This document shows, one piece after another, positions 16,215-24,686 of a stretch of 32,341 nucleotides of DNA. A program made the position numbers and the translations under genes. Source of the stretch: Pseudomonas lactucae (GTDB taxonomy: Bacteria > Pseudomonadota > Gammaproteobacteria > Pseudomonadales > Pseudomonadaceae). The notes under the pieces were generated by a model. The model did no database searches and was not told the origin of the DNA. It worked only from the letters and a program-made list of their open reading frames with translations. Each line of letters opens with the position of its first letter. Positions within the stretch are counted from its first letter, which is position 1. The stretch spans positions 1-32,341 of the forward strand of contig NZ_JAFHKI010000150.1 of the NCBI RefSeq assembly GCF_016937615.1, written 5' to 3'.

Positions 16215-17195
16215 ATGTCCACTCACCTGTCCACCGATCAATTGCTGCATGCCTACACCGTGATGCGCACCATCCGTGATTTTGAAGAACGCCTGCACGT
16301 GGAATTCGCCACCGGCGAGATCCCCGGTTTCGTGCACTTGTATGCCGGCCAGGAAGCCAGCGCCGCCGGGGTCATGGCCCACCTCAATGACGAAGACTGT
16401 ATCGCCTCCAACCACCGTGGCCACGGCCATTGCATCGCCAAGGGCGTGGACGTGTTCGGCATGATGGCCGAAATCTATGGCAAGAAAACGGGGGTATGCG
16501 GTGGCAAGGGCGGTTCCATGCATATCGCCGATCAGGAGAAGGGCATGCTCGGCGCCAACGGCATTGTCGGTGCCGGTGCACCGTTGGCCGCCGGGGCGGC
16601 GCTGGCCTCCAAGCTCAAGGGCAGCCAAGGCGTGGCCGTGGCCTTTTTCGGCGACGGTGGCTCCAACGAGGGCGCGGTGTTCGAGGCGATGAACCTGGCC
16701 GCGATCATGAAACTGCCGTGCCTGTTCGTCGCCGAGAACAACGGCTATGCCGAAGCGACCGGCTCCGGCTGGTCGGTGGCGTGCAAGGACATCGCCGAGC
16801 GCGCCGTGGGGTTCGGCATGCCTGGCGTCATTGTCGATGGCAACGACTTTTTCGCCGTGCACCAGGCGCTGGGCGTGGCGGTGGAGCGTGCGCGCAACGG
16901 CGAGGGGCCGACCCTGGTAGAGGTCAAGTTGAGCCGTTTCTACGGTCACTTCGAGGGCGATGCGCAAACCTATCGTGGCGTTGACGAAGTAAAAAACCTG
17001 CGTGAATCCCAGGATTGCCTGGTGCTGTTTCGCACGCGGTGCCAAGCCGAAGGTTGGCTCGACGCCGGGCAGTTCGAGCGCATCGACGGTGAGGTGGCCC
17101 AGTTGATCGAAGACGCCGTGCGCCTGGCCAAATCCGATCCCAAGCCCCAGGCCGCTGACTTGCTCAGTGACGTCTACGTCGCCTATCGCTCATAA
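16215..17195 (+). CDS. acoA: Acetoin dehydrogenase E1 component, alpha subunit
   Basis: The protein has 326 residues. It has the thiamine-diphosphate motif starting GDGGSNEG at residues 146-153 and ending with Asn-Asn at 175-176. It also has the E1-alpha signatures GQEASAAG, SNHRGHGHCIAKG and GGKGGSMHIAD. With AcoB it forms the TPP-dependent E1 that cleaves acetoin, giving acetaldehyde and an acetyl group passed to lipoate on AcoC. I chose the ATG at 16215, which follows a GGAG site; an earlier in-frame start adds nine unlikely residues. It is the first gene of the operon, 23 bp before acoB. Confidence 0.96.
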   Translation: MSTHLSTDQLLHAYTVMRTIRDFEERLHVEFATGEIPGFVHLYAGQEASAAGVMAHLNDEDCIASNHRGHGHCIAKGVDVFGMMAEIYGKKTGVCGGKGGSMHIADQEKGMLGANGIVGAGAPLAAGAALASKLKGSQGVAVAFFGDGGSNEGAVFEAMNLAAIMKLPCLFVAENNGYAEATGSGWSVACKDIAERAVGFGMPGVIVDGNDFFAVHQALGVAVERARNGEGPTLVEVKLSRFYGHFEGDAQTYRGVDEVKNLRESQDCLVLFRTRCQAEGWLDAGQFERIDGEVAQLIEDAVRLAKSDPKPQAADLLSDVYVAYRS

Positions 17196-17218
17196 CAATA
17201 ATCTTCGGAGAGAATTTC

Positions 17219-18238
17219 ATGGCTCGCAAAATCAGCTATCAGCAGGCAATCAACGAAGCCCTGGCCCAGGAAATGCGCCGCGACCAGAGTGTATTCATCA
17301 TCGGCCAGGACGTTTCCGGCGGCACCGGTTCCCCCGGCGAGCAGGACGCCTGGGGCGGTGTGCTCGGTGTGACCAAGGGCCTGTATCCGGAGTTTCCCGA
17401 GCGCGTACTCGATGCGCCGTTGTCCGAGGTCGGCTACGTCGGCATGGCCGTCGGCGCCGCGACCCGTGGCATGCGCCCGGTGTGCGAGTTGATGTTCGTC
17501 GACTTCATCGGCTGCTGCCTCGACCAGTTGCTCAACCAGGCCGCCAAGTTCCGCTACATGTTCGGCGGCAAGACCACCACGCCGTTGGTGATCCGCGCCA
17601 TGTACGGTGCCGGGCTGCGCGCCGCCGCCCAGCATTCGCAGATGCTCACCTCGATGTGGACGCACATTCCCGGCCTCAAGGTGGTGTGCCCGGCCACGCC
17701 TTATGACGCCAAGGGCATGCTGATCCAGGCGATCCGCGACAACGACCCGGTGATCTTCCTCGAACACAAGATGCTCTACAGCCTCCAAGGCGAAGTGCCG
17801 GAAGAGCTCTACACCGTGCCGTTCGGCGAAGCCAACTTCGTGCGCGAAGGCCGTGACGTGACCCTGGTGACCTACGGGCGCATGGTGCATATCGCCCTGG
17901 AAGCCGCCGCCAACCTGGCGCGCCAAGGCATCGACTGCGAAGTGCTGGACCTGCGCACCACCAGCCCGCTGGACGAAGACAGCATCCTGGAAAGCGTGGA
18001 GAAAACCGGGCGCCTGGTGGTGATCGACGAGTCCAACCCACGGTGCTCCATCGCCACCGACATCAGTGCGCTGGTGGCGCAGCAAGGCTTTGCGTTTCTG
18101 CGTGCGCCGATTGAAATGGTCACCGCGCCGCACACCCCGGTACCGTTTTCCGATGCGCTGGAAGACCTGTACATCCCCAATGCCGCGAAGATCGAAGCGG
18201 CCGTGCTGAAGATCGCCGACAAGAGGACTGCCGCATGA
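17219..18238 (+). CDS. acoB: Acetoin dehydrogenase E1 component, beta subunit
   Basis: The protein has 339 residues, as usual for transketolase-like E1-beta subunits. It contains DVSGGTGSPGEQDAWGG near residue 31, typical of acetoin rather than pyruvate E1. It also has VLDAPLSEVGYVGMAVGAA, FVDFIGCCLDQLLNQAAKFRYMFGG and the C-terminal transketolase domain with VVIDESNPRCS. It pairs with AcoA to complete the active site. A GGAGAG ribosome site precedes the ATG. The stop overlaps the acoC start by four bases (ATGA), pointing to translational coupling. Confidence 0.96.
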   Translation: MARKISYQQAINEALAQEMRRDQSVFIIGQDVSGGTGSPGEQDAWGGVLGVTKGLYPEFPERVLDAPLSEVGYVGMAVGAATRGMRPVCELMFVDFIGCCLDQLLNQAAKFRYMFGGKTTTPLVIRAMYGAGLRAAAQHSQMLTSMWTHIPGLKVVCPATPYDAKGMLIQAIRDNDPVIFLEHKMLYSLQGEVPEELYTVPFGEANFVREGRDVTLVTYGRMVHIALEAAANLARQGIDCEVLDLRTTSPLDEDSILESVEKTGRLVVIDESNPRCSIATDISALVAQQGFAFLRAPIEMVTAPHTPVPFSDALEDLYIPNAAKIEAAVLKIADKRTAA

Positions 18239-19338
18239 TCCATACCTTGACCATGCCCAAGTGGGGGCTGTCGATGACCGAAGGGCGCATCGACGTCTGG
18301 CTCAAGCAACCCGGTGACCGGGTGGAGAAGGGCGAGGAAGTGCTGGACGTGGAGACCGACAAGATATCCAGCAGTGTCGAGGCGCCGTTCAGCGGCGTGT
18401 TGCGCCGGGTCTTGGCGTTGAGCGACGAAACCTTGCCGGTGGGAGCGCTGCTGGGGATCGTGGTGGAAGGCGAGGCCAGCGAGGAAGAGATCGATGCGGT
18501 GATCGAGGGTTTCAACGCCGGGTTTGTCTCAAGCAGCGCCAAGGCCGAAGCCACGGGGCCGAGTGCGCAAAAGGTCGAGGTGGGCGGGCGCTTGTTGCGC
18601 TATCTCGACCTGGGCGAGGGCGCTACGCCGTTGGTGCTGGTGCACGGGTTTGGCGGCGACTTGAACAACTGGCTGTTCAACCAACCGGCCCTGGCCGCCG
18701 AGCGCCGGGTGATCGCCCTGGACCTGCCGGGGCATGGCGAGTCGGGCAAGCATCTGCAAACGGGTGATGCCGTGGAATTGAGCCGGGCGGTGCTGGCGTT
18801 GCTCGATCACCTCGAGCTTGAGCGCGTGCACCTGGCCGGGCATTCGATGGGCGGGTTGGTCAGCCTGACGCTGGCCAGCCAGGCACCGGAACGGGTCGCT
18901 TCATTGATCCTGATCGCCAGCGCCGGGCTTGGCGTGGATATCAACGGCGACTATCTGCAAGGGTTCGCCGCGGCGAATAACCGCAACGCGCTCAAACCGC
19001 AGCTGACCCAACTATTCAGCGACCCGGTGCTGGTCACCCGGCAGATGCTGGAGGACATGCTCAAGTTCAAGCGGTTGGAAGGGGTGGATCAGGCGTTGAA
19101 TCAACTCAATGCCCAGTTGTTTGAAGGTGGGCGCCAGCGCCTGGATTTGCGCAAAGTGGTGGGGCAGCAACCGAGCCTGGTGATTTGGGGCGGTGACGAT
19201 GCCATCATCCCGGCTGGACATGCCGAGGGGCTGCAGGCCCAAGTGGAAATCGTGCCGGGGCAGGGGCATATGGTGCAGTTGGAGGCAGCGGAGCACGTCA
19301 ACCAACTGATCGCCGCCTTCCTGAAAAACCAGCCTTGA
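18235..19338 (+). CDS. acoC: Acetoin dehydrogenase E2, lipoyl domain fused to alpha/beta hydrolase
   Basis: The protein has 367 residues. Residues 1-80 are a lipoyl domain with the modified lysine at Lys43 in ETDKISS. After a short linker, residues about 115-365 are an alpha/beta-hydrolase fold with nucleophile elbow GHSMGG (Ser204), an Asp in GGDDAIIP (321/322) and His345 in GQGHMVQLE. It lacks the usual E2 catalytic CAT domain with HxxxD and a recognisable E3-binding domain. This layout is the known AcoC form, thought to transfer the acetyl group from lipoate to CoA. It is translationally coupled to acoB. No E3 (acoL) or acoX gene is present downstream. Confidence 0.95.
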   Translation: MIHTLTMPKWGLSMTEGRIDVWLKQPGDRVEKGEEVLDVETDKISSSVEAPFSGVLRRVLALSDETLPVGALLGIVVEGEASEEEIDAVIEGFNAGFVSSSAKAEATGPSAQKVEVGGRLLRYLDLGEGATPLVLVHGFGGDLNNWLFNQPALAAERRVIALDLPGHGESGKHLQTGDAVELSRAVLALLDHLELERVHLAGHSMGGLVSLTLASQAPERVASLILIASAGLGVDINGDYLQGFAAANNRNALKPQLTQLFSDPVLVTRQMLEDMLKFKRLEGVDQALNQLNAQLFEGGRQRLDLRKVVGQQPSLVIWGGDDAIIPAGHAEGLQAQVEIVPGQGHMVQLEAAEHVNQLIAAFLKNQP

Positions 19339-19347
19339 AATGCGGCT

Positions 19348-19371
19348 AATGTGGGAGGGCCCTCCCACATT
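19348..19371. terminator. Perfect 24-bp palindrome between convergent acoC and AraC genes
   Basis: The sequence has arms AATGTGGGAGGG and CCCTCCCACATT with no loop and a short T-run beyond. It fills the 34-bp gap between two convergent stops, so it likely ends transcription in both directions. It is a minimal REP-type unit. Confidence 0.75.
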
Positions 19372-19372
19372 T

Positions 19373-20260
19373 TCAAAGTGAGCGCTTGAGGGTTTCGCTG
19401 GGCAGTTCCTTGAACAACGCGCGATAACTGTTGGAAAACCGCCCCAGATGCCAGAACGACCAATTCATCGCCACCTCGGCCACGGTCGTTCCGGTACTGC
19501 TCAGCAGCTCCCGCCGCGCGCCATTCAGGCGTCGCAAGCGCAACCACTGCGCCGGGCTCATCCCGGTGTAGGTCTTGAAACCCTGCTGCAACTGGCGCAA
19601 CGGCGCGCCGGCAATCTGCGCCAGTTCCAGCAGGTTGACGGTTTCATCCGGCGCATCCGCCGCCCACTCGCCGATGCGCGCCATCAACTGGCGTTCATCA
19701 CTGCGCTTTTGCAAGGCGCTGCGATCCAGGCCCACACAGGCGTTGTCGAGGATGAACAGGCAGTCGTCGAGCAGTTGCCGGGTGAGGCAAACCGGGTCGA
19801 CGACCGTGGACAAGCGCGTCAGCGTGCCACTGAGCCAGCGGCTGAACAGCGCGTTCTGCTGGCAGCTCAGCGGGGCCATGAACAGGCCTTCCAGCCGGCT
19901 CATATCCAGGCCGTGGCGCTGTACGAATTGCGGCCCGAATACCACGGCCACTTCCCGGTAGTTTTCCGGCGTGATCCAGGTGTTGCGGCTCTCACCATTG
20001 AGCAGGTACAGCGCGTTGTCGCTGCCATCGAAACAGAATGCCAGCGAGCCCGGCGGCGCATTGAACTGCTGCTCGACGCGGGTGTTCATGCGTTCTTCGT
20101 ACACCTGCACCCCCTGCAGGTCGAGGTAGCGGATGCGCCCGGCAAAATGCCCAGGCGACATCTGTTGGTACTGCTGTACCCAGCCGGGTGTCGCCCTGCA
20201 TTGGGCGGCCACATCACCGGTGGCGAAGGCCTGTACGCGCAAAGCGGTTGCCTGTGTCAT
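19373..20260 (-). CDS. AraC family regulator, EutR-like
   Basis: The protein has 295 residues. The C-terminal helix-turn-helix block closely recalls EutR, the ethanolamine-operon activator, in the order PAQWLRLRRLNGARRELLS, then VAEVAMNWSFWHLGRFSNSYRALFKELPS. The N-terminal part also shares the EutR-like GWVQQYQQMSPGHFAGRIRYLDL pattern. EutR senses ethanolamine with cobalamin, so an amine-related ligand is reasonable here, but no ligand residue can be confirmed. It is divergent from a glutamylpolyamine synthetase-like gene 138 bp away, its most likely target. It could alternatively influence the neighbouring aco genes. Confidence 0.88.
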   Translation of the reverse strand: MTQATALRVQAFATGDVAAQCRATPGWVQQYQQMSPGHFAGRIRYLDLQGVQVYEERMNTRVEQQFNAPPGSLAFCFDGSDNALYLLNGESRNTWITPENYREVAVVFGPQFVQRHGLDMSRLEGLFMAPLSCQQNALFSRWLSGTLTRLSTVVDPVCLTRQLLDDCLFILDNACVGLDRSALQKRSDERQLMARIGEWAADAPDETVNLLELAQIAGAPLRQLQQGFKTYTGMSPAQWLRLRRLNGARRELLSSTGTTVAEVAMNWSFWHLGRFSNSYRALFKELPSETLKRSL

Positions 20261-20398
20261 GGAAAATCCGTGCGCACTCTATTGGTGCGTTGTGCTGCGT
20301 GCAAAGTGGATAGATGCCGTTTGTAAGCTGGCCCAAGATAGACCTCAATGCGCCGCAAGTACAAGCCGGCGGCGCATCCATCCCATGACGAGGTCCTT

Positions 20399-21757
20399 AT
20401 GAACGCCCCCTTCGATCAGCTGTCCGCCTGGCTGAAAGAACACAAGATTACCGAAGTCGAATGCGTGATCAGTGACTTGACTGGCATCGCACGCGGCAAG
20501 ATTGCGCCCACCAACAAGTTCCTGCATGAGCGAGGCATGCGCCTGCCGGAAAGTGTGTTGCTGCAAACGGTGACCGGGGACTTTGTCGACGACGACATCT
20601 ACTACGACCTGCTTGACCCGGCGGATATCGACATGGTCTGCCGCCCCGTGTCCAACGCCACCTATGTGGTGCCCTGGGCCATTGAGCCTACCGCGATTGT
20701 GATCCACGACACCTTCGACAAGCAGGGCAACCCCATCGAGCTGTCGCCGCGCAATGTGCTGAAAAAAGTCCTGCAGCTGTATAGCGAGCAGGGCTGGCAG
20801 CCGATTGTCGCGCCGGAAATGGAGTTCTACCTGACCCAGCGCTGCGAAGACCCGGACCTGCCGCTGAAAACCCCGGTGGGCCGCTCCGGTCGCGCCGAGA
20901 CGGGACGCCAATCGTTTTCCATCGATGCCGCCAACGAGTTCGACCCGCTGTTTGAAGACGTCTATGACTGGTGCGAAGCCCAGGGCCTGGACCTCGATAC
21001 GCTGATCCACGAAGACGGCCCGGCGCAGATGGAAATCAACTTCCGCCACGGCGACGCGCTCGACCTGGCCGACCAGATCACCGTGTTCAAACGCACCCTG
21101 CGCGAAGCCGCGCTCAAGCACAACGTGGCCGCAACGTTCATGGCCAAACCGGTGGCCGACGAGCCGGGCAGCGCCATGCACCTGCACCAGAGCGTGGTCG
21201 ACAGCGCCACCGGCAAACCGGTGTTTGTCGACGCCGACGGCAAGATGAGCGAGCTGTTTTTGCATCACATCGGCGGCTTGCAAAAATACATTCCCAAGCT
21301 GCTGCCGATGGTTGCGCCCAATGTGAACTCGTTCCGGCGCTTTCTGCCCGACACCTCGGCGCCGGTCAACGTTGAGTGGGGCGAAGAAAACCGCACCGTG
21401 GGCCTGCGCGTGCCCACTTCCAGCCCTGATGCCATGCGCGTGGAAAACCGTCTGCCGGGCGCGGATGCCAACCCGTACCTGGCGATTGCGGCGAGTTTGC
21501 TGTGCGGCTACCTGGGCATGATCGAGCGGATCGAACCCAGCGCGCCGGTGGAAGGCCGCGCCTATGAGCGTCGCAACCTGCGCTTGCCGTTGACCCTCGA
21601 AGACGCGCTGGCGCGAATGGAGGCGTGCGACACGGTCAAGCAGTACCTGGGTGACAAGTTCGTGCGCGGCTATGTCGCGGTCAAGCGTGCCGAGCACGAG
21701 AATTTCAAGCGGGTGATCAGTTCCTGGGAGCGGGAGTTCCTGCTGCTAAGCGTCTAA
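20399..21757 (+). CDS. Glutamine synthetase family protein, probable gamma-glutamylamine synthetase (PuuA/PauA-like)
   Basis: The protein has 452 residues, with a glutamine synthetase fold. The ATP-glutamate active-site blocks are visible: PEMEFYL, EDGPAQMEINFRHGDALD, KPVADEPGSAMHLHQS, VNSFRRFLPDTSAPVNVEWGEENRTVG and ENRLPGADANPYLAIAASL. The opening ITEVECVISDLTGIARGKI is typical of gamma-glutamylpolyamine synthetases rather than nitrogen-assimilating GlnA; the adenylylation-loop tyrosine block of GlnA is absent. The neighbours (polyamine-type binding protein and PuuB-like oxidase) support a role in adding glutamate to an amine. I started it at 20399; an upstream ATG at 20348 adds 17 residues. 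The true amine is unknown. Confidence 0.9.
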   Translation: MNAPFDQLSAWLKEHKITEVECVISDLTGIARGKIAPTNKFLHERGMRLPESVLLQTVTGDFVDDDIYYDLLDPADIDMVCRPVSNATYVVPWAIEPTAIVIHDTFDKQGNPIELSPRNVLKKVLQLYSEQGWQPIVAPEMEFYLTQRCEDPDLPLKTPVGRSGRAETGRQSFSIDAANEFDPLFEDVYDWCEAQGLDLDTLIHEDGPAQMEINFRHGDALDLADQITVFKRTLREAALKHNVAATFMAKPVADEPGSAMHLHQSVVDSATGKPVFVDADGKMSELFLHHIGGLQKYIPKLLPMVAPNVNSFRRFLPDTSAPVNVEWGEENRTVGLRVPTSSPDAMRVENRLPGADANPYLAIAASLLCGYLGMIERIEPSAPVEGRAYERRNLRLPLTLEDALARMEACDTVKQYLGDKFVRGYVAVKRAEHENFKRVISSWEREFLLLSV

Positions 21758-21780
21758 AAAACCAATAAAGGAGTGTCGAC

Positions 21781-22869
21781 ATGCGTCTTGTGAACAAACT
21801 TCTCCCGGTGGCCCTGGTGGCCGCCTTCAGCAGCACCAGCGAAGCGGCACCCACGGTGAGCGTCTACAACTGGACCGATTACATCGGCGAGACCACCTTG
21901 GCCGATTTCCAGGCCAAGACCGGTATCAAGGTGATCTATGACGTGTTCGACTCCAACGAAACCCTGGAGGGCAAGTTGCTGGCGGGCCGCACCGGGTATG
22001 ACGTGGTGGTGCCGTCCAACCACTTCCTGGCGCGTCAGGTGAAGGCCGGGGCGTTCCTCAAGCTCGACCGCGCGCAGTTGCCCAACTTCAAGAACCTCGA
22101 TCCAAAACTGCTCGCGCTGCTGGAGAAGAACGACCCCGGCAACGCGCACTCGGTACCGTACCTATGGGGCACCAATGGCATCGGCTATAACGTCGACAAG
22201 GTCAAGCAGGTGCTGGGCATCGACCATATCGACTCGTGGGCGGTGCTGTTCGAGCCGGAGAACATCAAGAAGCTCAACCAGTGTGGTGTGGCGTTTCTCG
22301 ACTCGGCGGACGAGCTGTTCCCGGCGATCCTCAACTACATGGGCAAGGACCCGAGCAGTGAGAACCCCAAGGATTACCAGGAAGCTGAAGCCAAACTGTT
22401 GATGCTGCGGCCGTACATCACCTATTTCCATTCCTCCAAATACATTTCGGACCTGGCCAACGGCAATATCTGCGTGGCCTTCGGTTATTCCGGCGACGTT
22501 TTCCAGGCAGCCAACCGCGCCAAGGAAGCCAAGAACGGGGTGAACATCGCTTATTCGATTCCCAAGGAAGGCTCCAACCTGTGGTTCGATCTGTTGGCGA
22601 TTCCCGCCGACGCCGGCAACCTCCAGCAGGCCCACGCGTTCATCAACTACCTGCTCGACCCCGAGGTGATCGCCAAGGTCAGCGCCTCGGTGGGGTACGC
22701 CAACGCCAACCCGGCGGCCAAGGCCTTCATGGCCCCGGAACTGGTGAACAACCCTGAGGTGTACCCGCCGCAGGCCGTGCTCGACAAACTCTATATTTCC
22801 ACCACGCCGACACCGGCGACCATGCGCGTAATGACCCGCGCCTGGAGCAAAGTGAAGACCAACAGATGA
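21781..22869 (+). CDS. Periplasmic polyamine-type ABC transporter substrate-binding protein (PotF/SpuD-like)
   Basis: The protein has 362 residues. A signal peptide spans about residues 1-23 (MRLVNKLLPVALVAAFSS, cleavage near SEAA). The mature chain begins TVSVYNWTDYIGE, the hallmark of PotF/SpuD polyamine binders. DSNETLEGKLLAGRTGYDVVVPS and PYLWGTNGIGYN also fit. A ribosome site AAAGGAG precedes the ATG. The gene follows the synthetase by 23 bp and overlaps the oxidoreductase start by four bases, so it is one operon. No permease or ATPase genes accompany it, so it must use a transporter encoded elsewhere. Confidence 0.93.
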   Translation: MRLVNKLLPVALVAAFSSTSEAAPTVSVYNWTDYIGETTLADFQAKTGIKVIYDVFDSNETLEGKLLAGRTGYDVVVPSNHFLARQVKAGAFLKLDRAQLPNFKNLDPKLLALLEKNDPGNAHSVPYLWGTNGIGYNVDKVKQVLGIDHIDSWAVLFEPENIKKLNQCGVAFLDSADELFPAILNYMGKDPSSENPKDYQEAEAKLLMLRPYITYFHSSKYISDLANGNICVAFGYSGDVFQAANRAKEAKNGVNIAYSIPKEGSNLWFDLLAIPADAGNLQQAHAFINYLLDPEVIAKVSASVGYANANPAAKAFMAPELVNNPEVYPPQAVLDKLYISTTPTPATMRVMTRAWSKVKTNR

Positions 22870-24154
22870 TCCTTGAACAGGCGCAGTCCTATTACCGCGC
22901 GACGGCGAACGCCATGCCTGAGCGTGCACCTCTGGCCGCCGACCTGACCGCCGATGTGTGTGTGATTGGCGGCGGATTCACCGGGATCAACACCGCCATC
23001 GAACTGGCCCAACGCGGGCTCTCGGTGGTTGTGCTGGAGGCACGGCGTGTCGGCTGGGGCGCCAGCGGACGCAATGGCGGGCAGTTGATCCGCGGCATTG
23101 GCCACGATGTGTCCGGGTTTGCCAAGTATGTAGGCGAGGAAGGCGTGGGTTATTTGCAGCGCGCCGGGATCGAGTCGGTGGCGCTGGTGGGCGAGCGCAT
23201 TCGTGAGCATGGGATCGACTGTGATCTGCGCTGGGGCTTTTGTGAGTTGGCCAATACGCCCGCGCAATTTGCGGCGTTCAAAGACGAGCAGGAAAGCCTG
23301 GCGGCCCTGGGCTACGTCCATGAAACCCGGCTGGTCGGACCGCAGGATATGCAACAGGTGGTAGGTTCCAACATCTATGCCGGTGGCTTGGTGGACATGG
23401 GCTCCGGGCACTTGCACCCGTTGAACCTGGTACTCGGCGAAGCGCAAGTGGCCGAGTCCCTAGGGGTGCGGATTTTCGAACACACCGAAGTGCTGGAACT
23501 GATCCACGGTGACAGCGTGCAGGTGCGCTGCGCCGGTGGCACGGTGCGCGCCGCCCACCTGGTATTGGCCTGCAATGCGCACCTGGAAGACCTGGAACCG
23601 CGCTTGAGTGGCAAGGTACTGCCTGCGGGCAGTTACATCATCGCCACCGAGCCCTTGTCGGTGGAACGGGCCAGTCAATTGATTCCGCAAAACCTGGCGC
23701 TGTGCGACCAGAAAGTCGGCCTGGATTACTACCGTCTCAGCGCGACCGGCGCCTGTTGTTCGGCGGCGCCTGCCATTATTCGGGGCGCGATCCGGCGGAT
23801 ATCGCCGCTTACATGCAGCCCAAGCTGCTCAAGGTGTTCCCGCAATTGGCCGACACCGCCATCGAGTTCCAGTGGGGCGGAAAGATCGGCATCACCGCCA
23901 ACCGCTTCCCCCAGGTGGGGCGGTTGAAGCAATACCCGAACGTGTTTTACGCCCAGGGTTATTCCGGACACGGCCTCAACGTGACCCATTGGTGCGCGCG
24001 GCTGCTGGCCGAGGCGATTCACGCCGGGCACAGCCAGGGCCTGGATATCTTCAGCCAGGTGCCGCACATGACCTTTCCCGGGGGCAAGGCGCTGCGTTCG
24101 CCGCTGCTGGCGTTGGGCATGTTGTGGTATCGGTTGCAGGAATTGATGCATTGA
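22866..24154 (+). pseudogene. PuuB-like FAD-dependent oxidoreductase, interrupted by a one-base frameshift
   Basis: The start overlaps the binding-protein stop (ATGA). The N-terminus has the FAD-binding motif VIGGGFTGINTAIELAQRG, followed by VVLEARRVGWGASGRNGGQ, as in DAO-family glutamylputrescine oxidases. The frame is lost at about 23744, where LDYYRLSA should continue DRRLLFGGACHYSGRDP. That continuation is found in the next frame and runs to the stop at 24152-24154, including the FAD-pocket GYSGHGLN motif. Adding one G (GCGACC to GCGGACC) restores a protein of about 429 residues. It would oxidise the free amine of a gamma-glutamyl-amine to an aldehyde. The break may be a sequence error. 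Confidence 0.85.
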
Positions 24155-24209
24155 AGCGCCAGCCATGGCAGGCTGGCTGACGTTTTCCCAAGATTTTTGG
24201 AGAGTTATC

Positions 24210-24620
24210 GTGCCAACAGCATCAGCAATCATTGAAATCCCAGCATCGGCCGATCAGGTCTGGCAATTGGTCGGCGGCTTCAACAGCCTGCCGGATTGGC
24301 TACCCTTGATCGCCAAGAGCGAGCCAGGCGAAGGCGGTCGCGTGCGTCACCTGACCACCGCCGACGGCGGTGTGATCGTGGAGCGTTTGCAGACCTTTGA
24401 TAATGTGGCGCGTACCTACAGCTACACCATCGAAGAGTCGCCGTTTCCGGTGAGTGCGTACCTGGCGACGTTGCAGGTCGAGGCGTTGACGGACGCGTCG
24501 GCGAAGGTGACGTGGTCCGGTGTGTTCACCCCATCGGCGGGCACCACGGAGGCGGCGGTGGAAGAATTGTTCGCCGGCGTCTACAAGGGTGGGGTTGAGG
24601 CGTTGCGGGCGAATTTCTGA
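24210..24620 (+). CDS. SRPBCC (START/Bet v1-like) family protein
   Basis: The protein has 136 residues and begins with GTG at 24210; a GGAGAG ribosome site lies just upstream (24199-24204), whereas the earlier in-frame ATG at 24165 has none. The opening ASAIIEIPASADQVWQLVGGFNSLPDWLP and the later VEALTDASAKVTWSGVFTP are typical of polyketide-cyclase/SRPBCC proteins, which hold hydrophobic ligands in a deep cavity. It is 55 bp after the oxidoreductase and may be the last gene of the amine operon. No catalytic residues can be assigned, so the substrate remains unknown. Confidence 0.85.
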   Translation: MPTASAIIEIPASADQVWQLVGGFNSLPDWLPLIAKSEPGEGGRVRHLTTADGGVIVERLQTFDNVARTYSYTIEESPFPVSAYLATLQVEALTDASAKVTWSGVFTPSAGTTEAAVEELFAGVYKGGVEALRANF

Positions 24621-24647
24621 CCTTGCCCGAAAGGCTCTGGAGGTCCG

Positions 24648-24669
24648 ATGTGGGAGCCCCCTCCCACAT
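24648..24669. terminator. Bidirectional terminator-like palindrome (REP unit)
   Basis: ATGTGGGAG (24648-24656) pairs with CTCCCACAT (24661-24669) across a CCCC loop. It lies between the convergent SRPBCC and histidine kinase genes. Confidence 0.75.
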
Positions 24670-24686
24670 TTAGGACTGAGGTGTTC

